Shown here piece by piece: positions 8,801 to 9,781 of a DNA stretch of 9,781 nt. Source of the stretch: Ilyomonas sp964658445 (GTDB lineage Bacteria; Bacteroidota; Bacteroidia; Chitinophagales; Chitinophagaceae). The notes under the pieces are model-generated. The model made no database searches. It was not told the DNA's origin and was given only the letters and a program-made list of their open reading frames with translations. Position 1 is the first letter of the stretch. Each line of letters opens with the position of its first letter. Position numbers and translations under genes: made by a program. The stretch spans positions 1 to 9,781 of the forward strand of contig CAZZZH010000177.1 in the NCBI GenBank assembly GCA_964658445.1, in the 5' to 3' direction.

Positions 8801-9017
8801 TTATCTAAAGCTAATTAGCAATGCCACATCCAGCAAAATGCAAATCAGTATTGCAGATGCTAGTGGCCGGATTTGTATTCATCAAACATTATCGGCGAAC
8901 GGAAGCAGTAATACCATACCGGTAAATATTACATCACTTGCCAACGGTGTTTACCATATAAAAATTACGGATAACAGTGGTAATATCAGCATGCAGAAGC
9001 TGATTGTTCAACGATAG
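5880..9017 (+). CDS. Secreted GH13 alpha-amylase-family hydrolase with CBM48 and T9SS type A tail
   Basis: This extracellular enzyme of 1045 residues is predicted to act on alpha-1,4/1,6-glucans such as starch or glycogen. A signal peptide covers about residues 1-18 (cleavage near HSQ). Residues 19-145 form a beta-rich domain ending SDGSDMYVPVY, probably glucan-binding but not firmly recognised; about 150-245 looks Ig-like. A CBM48/E-set domain follows at about 255-345 with GEFNNW (281-286). The GH13 barrel starts near 388. Conserved regions are DIVMNH (474-479), GFRWDF with nucleophile Asp550 and Arg548, ILEHF with acid/base Glu596, and SHDEER with His659 and transition-state stabiliser Asp660; all three catalytic carboxylates are present. 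A C-terminal beta domain runs to about 857, then an FnIII-like module (858-955) and a Por-secretion tail (962-1045, with YPNP and NGVYHIKI) for T9SS export. CBM48 plus SHDE recalls branching or debranching enzymes, so exact specificity (amylase, pullulanase-like or other) is open. No SusC/SusD pair is in view. Confidence 0.92.
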   Translation: MKLSFTVFCVLLFSMAHSQLLSWSPSFITEQTTNNVITADATKGNQGLLNYNPNDVYVHIGVVTTTSNGQWSHVSSVWGTTDPAYKAVSLGNNKWSFTISSNLRTYFGVTSPSETILKIAILFRSGDGSKALRNSDGSDMYVPVYDASLQTRITSPLRQPTFTPIPELVTYTAGNPVAISAVASSSATMQIFYNGVSLTSAANVTSITATGTAVNGNNQIITTATAGAVTKSDTLSFYVNSAVVTKDLPAGVRDGINYGSDGTSATLVLYAPYKTRAAVIGEFNNWTRSTGYEMYRTTDGTRYWLTLSGLTEGQEYAYQYVVDDTLKVADMFTEKILDPNNDTYIDAATYPSLKAYPAGQTGIVSVLQTSKPAYTWQITNFAKPDKRNLVIYELLIRDFIANHNWQTLKDSITYLKNTGVNAIEVMPFNEFEGNISWGYNPDFFFAPDKYYGTDVALKQFIDECHKQGIAVIMDIVMNHAYGSSPTVQLYWDAINNRPAANNPWHNVVAPHAAYSFGYDFNHESPATQELVQRVVENWLTNYKIDGFRWDFSKGFTQTQTTTDAQLSAYDLSRITTWKRIYDTIQQTVLGSYCILEHFCDNSEETELSNYGLMLWGNENYNYNQATMGYLDNNGSDFSYGIYANRGWTNPNLVTYMESHDEERLMYKNEQYGNSNGSYNVKNIPTSLQRNAMATAFWAMQPAPKMLWQFGELGYDYSINTCSDGVTVNNNCRTDPKPIRWDYLADQNRAALRNVYARLFALRNYPAYLPAFVAPKDSIAYSLGGAFKWEKINSAPLDIAVIGNFDVVATSGSITFSHTGIWYDYLAGTSFTVTNTTQQYTLQPGEYHVFVDQNASLVLPLQLLSFNGYKSIDAILLNWNTSNEKNLNNFTVLRSFNGIDFTNIGTVAAANETQHSYAFTDRDVAAVHVTSYVYYKLKTTDKDGNVSYSAVVRIDASTGGTKVILYPNPVRNGVAYLKLISNATSSKMQISIADASGRICIHQTLSANGSSNTIPVNITSLANGVYHIKITDNSGNISMQKLIVQR

Positions 9018-9036
9018 TTCCCTTACACGTGTTTAT

Positions 9037-9080
9037 ATACAAGAGCCGCTATCTTACAAAGGGCGGCTCTTGTATTTTAT
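9037..9080 (+). terminator. Intrinsic terminator after the GH13 gene
   Basis: A perfect 13-bp stem pairs 9037-9049 (ATACAAGAGCCGC) with 9063-9075 (GCGGCTCTTGTAT) around a 13-base loop, followed by TTTTAT. It starts 19 bases after the GH13 stop codon. The GC-rich core, the stem length and the short T-run fit a factor-independent terminator on the plus strand and separate the GH13 gene from the broken gene downstream. Confidence 0.85.
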
Positions 9081-9113
9081 AGTTTTTCGATTATTTTGTT
9101 TAAAGATATTGCT

Positions 9114-9549
9114 ATGGAGGACATTACAAAAACATACAACAACAGTGATATAACGATTGTCTGGAAGCCAGCTATGTTCATTCATTCTACTTTTTGCTGG
9201 AAAGGCGAAAGCGGATTGATAGACGGTATTTAATCCGCACGAAAGACCGTGGATAAAACCGGAAGGCGCTACTACGGATTGCATCATTGAACAAATCAAT
9301 AAATGCCTAAGCGGCGCCCTCAGCTTTTATGAGAAGGATAAAGCAAGCCGGACGAAAAAAACAAAGGGCGAAAGTATTGTAGAAGTAGCGCCCGGTGGTC
9401 CGCTGTTGTTGTATGGAAACCTGACTGTGAAGGATAAAGATGGCAACGAAACACACAAGAATAAGGTAACAGCATTTTGTCGTTGCGGCGCTTCGGTCGA
9501 TAAGCCTTACTGCGATGGAAGCCGCAACAGGATTGACTTTCAGGAATAA
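9114..9549 (+). pseudogene. Frameshifted (4Fe-4S)-binding/CDGSH iron-sulfur protein gene
   Basis: Two reading frames join into one recognisable protein of about 144 residues. The first runs from ATG 9114 to TAA 9231-9233 and gives a YjdI-like divergent 4Fe-4S (Fer4_19) start: a TYNNSDITIVWKP stretch, then IHSTFCWKG. The second frame takes over at about 9226 and continues VFNPHERPWIKPEGA, then INKCLSGALSF, VEVAPGGPLLLYGN, and a CDGSH-type ending FCRCGASVDKPYCDGS, with stop at 9547-9549. One surplus G at 9225-9226 would explain the shift; the junction is also about three residues longer than I expect, so a net insertion of 10 bases is possible. Two ligand positions are lost: the first cysteine of the 4Fe-4S motif (C-x-H-S-x-x-C) is Phe22 (TTC, 9177-9179), and the CDGSH histidine is Arg137 (CGC, 9523-9525). 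Intact relatives are small cytoplasmic iron-sulfur proteins of unclear role. Three separate lesions favour true decay over a sequencing error. Confidence 0.85.
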
Positions 9550-9565
9550 TTATTGTTACCAAAGA

Positions 9566-9595
9566 AAAAAGCCCCTTCAAATGAAGAGGCTTTTT
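9566..9595. terminator. Bidirectional terminator between the broken gene and the tRNAs
   Basis: Stem arms 9571-9579 and 9582-9590 pair (GCCCCTTCA with TGAAGAGGC) with one C-A mismatch. The stem is flanked by A-run 9566-9570 and T-run 9591-9595, which also pair. Read on the plus strand it ends in TTTTT and would stop transcription of the iron-sulfur gene remnant. Read on the minus strand it also ends in a T-run and would stop the tRNA transcript two bases after the tRNA-Pro end. Confidence 0.75.
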
Positions 9596-9596
9596 G

Positions 9597-9670
9597 TCGG
9601 GGCGGCAGGATTCGAACCTACGACCTCCTGGTCCCAAACCAGGCGCGATACCGGGCTACGCTACGCCCCG
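9597..9670 (-). tRNA. tRNA-Pro (anticodon UGG)
   Basis: Reading the minus strand, the acceptor stem is CGGGGCG (9670-9664) paired with CGCCCCG (9604-9598), with discriminator A at 9597. The anticodon stem CCTGG/CCAGG encloses the loop TTTGGGA, giving anticodon TGG. The T-loop GGTTCGAATCC is intact. The 74-base length is normal. CCA is not encoded; the bases after the discriminator are CAA. It lies 22 bases downstream of tRNA-Ser on the same strand, so the two are probably co-transcribed. Confidence 0.97.
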
Positions 9671-9692
9671 ATTGGTATCACTAAGTTAGCAG

Positions 9693-9781
9693 CGGTGAGG
9701 GAGGGATTCGAACCCTCGGTACAGTTTAACCCGTACGGCAGTTTAGCAAACTACTGATTTCAGCCACTCATCCACCTCACC
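9693..9781 (-). tRNA. tRNA-Ser (anticodon GCU)
   Basis: Reading the minus strand, the acceptor stem is GGTGAGG (9781-9775) paired with CCTCACC (9700-9694), with discriminator G at 9693 as is usual for serine tRNAs. The anticodon stem GTAGT/ACTGC (one G-U pair) encloses TTGCTAA, giving anticodon GCT for AGC/AGU codons. A long variable arm built on GTAC/GTAC complementarity and the T arm GAGGG-TTCGAAT-CCCTC are clear. At 89 bases the gene is complete, its first base being the last base of the window. CCA is not encoded. Confidence 0.97.

Noticed and set aside
9054..9299. Minus-strand 81-codon ORF
   Set aside because: It is antisense to the iron-sulfur pseudogene and overlaps the GH13 terminator stem; no family features.
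9320..9637. Minus-strand 105-codon ORF beginning GPGGRRFESCRP
   Set aside because: It starts in the tRNA-Pro gene in a tRNA-derived reading frame and runs antisense to the recognisable CDGSH coding sequence.
9515..9757. Plus-strand 80-codon ORF containing AAGFEPTTS and EGFEPS
   Set aside because: These phrases are the well-known spurious translation of the antisense of tRNA T-loops; the region is tRNA-Pro and tRNA-Ser on the minus strand.
1..9781. CRISPR array, insertion sequence or prophage
   Set aside because: No regularly spaced direct repeats, transposase or integrase motifs, or terminal inverted repeats with target duplications were seen. The tRNA pair could serve as an integration site, but no attachment-site repeat is visible in the window.

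Overview
The window reads as chromosome of a member of Bacteroidota, most likely Chitinophagaceae or a close relative. Direct signs are two large secreted proteins ending in type IX secretion system (T9SS) sorting domains, one type B (CHU_C, gliding-associated) and one type A (Por-tail), a PKD-rich adhesin-like protein, AT-rich spacers, and starts without Shine-Dalgarno sequences. The family-level placement is inferred from remembered resemblance of the proteins, not from a search.

Layout, left to right: (1) 1-375, non-coding, with an imperfect hairpin before the first gene. (2) 376-1422 (+), an arginase/formimidoylglutamase-family metallohydrolase. (3) 1610-5416 (+), a 1268-residue secreted protein with a TTG start, eleven PKD-like repeats, three further Ig-like modules and a C-terminal CHU_C domain. 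(4) 5417-5879, a 463-base AT-rich spacer with a candidate promoter and a perfect 12-bp palindrome just before the next gene. (5) 5880-9017 (+), a secreted multidomain GH13 alpha-glucan hydrolase with CBM48 and a T9SS type A tail, closed by a strong 13-bp terminator stem. (6) 9114-9549 (+), a broken gene for a (4Fe-4S)/CDGSH iron-sulfur protein. It carries a frameshift and two substitutions at cluster ligands. (7) 9597-9781 (-), tRNA-Pro(UGG) and tRNA-Ser(GCU), converging on the broken gene through a shared bidirectional terminator.

The genes do not form one operon. The spacers are long, a terminator follows the amylase gene, and the tRNAs run the other way. The functional theme of the middle 7.4 kb is the cell surface: two T9SS cargos, one probably structural or adhesive and one attacking alpha-glucans outside the cell. 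I found no CRISPR array, insertion sequence, phage gene or defence system. The most informative anomaly is the decayed iron-sulfur gene, which appears only after joining two reading frames. I see no convincing new multi-gene system.
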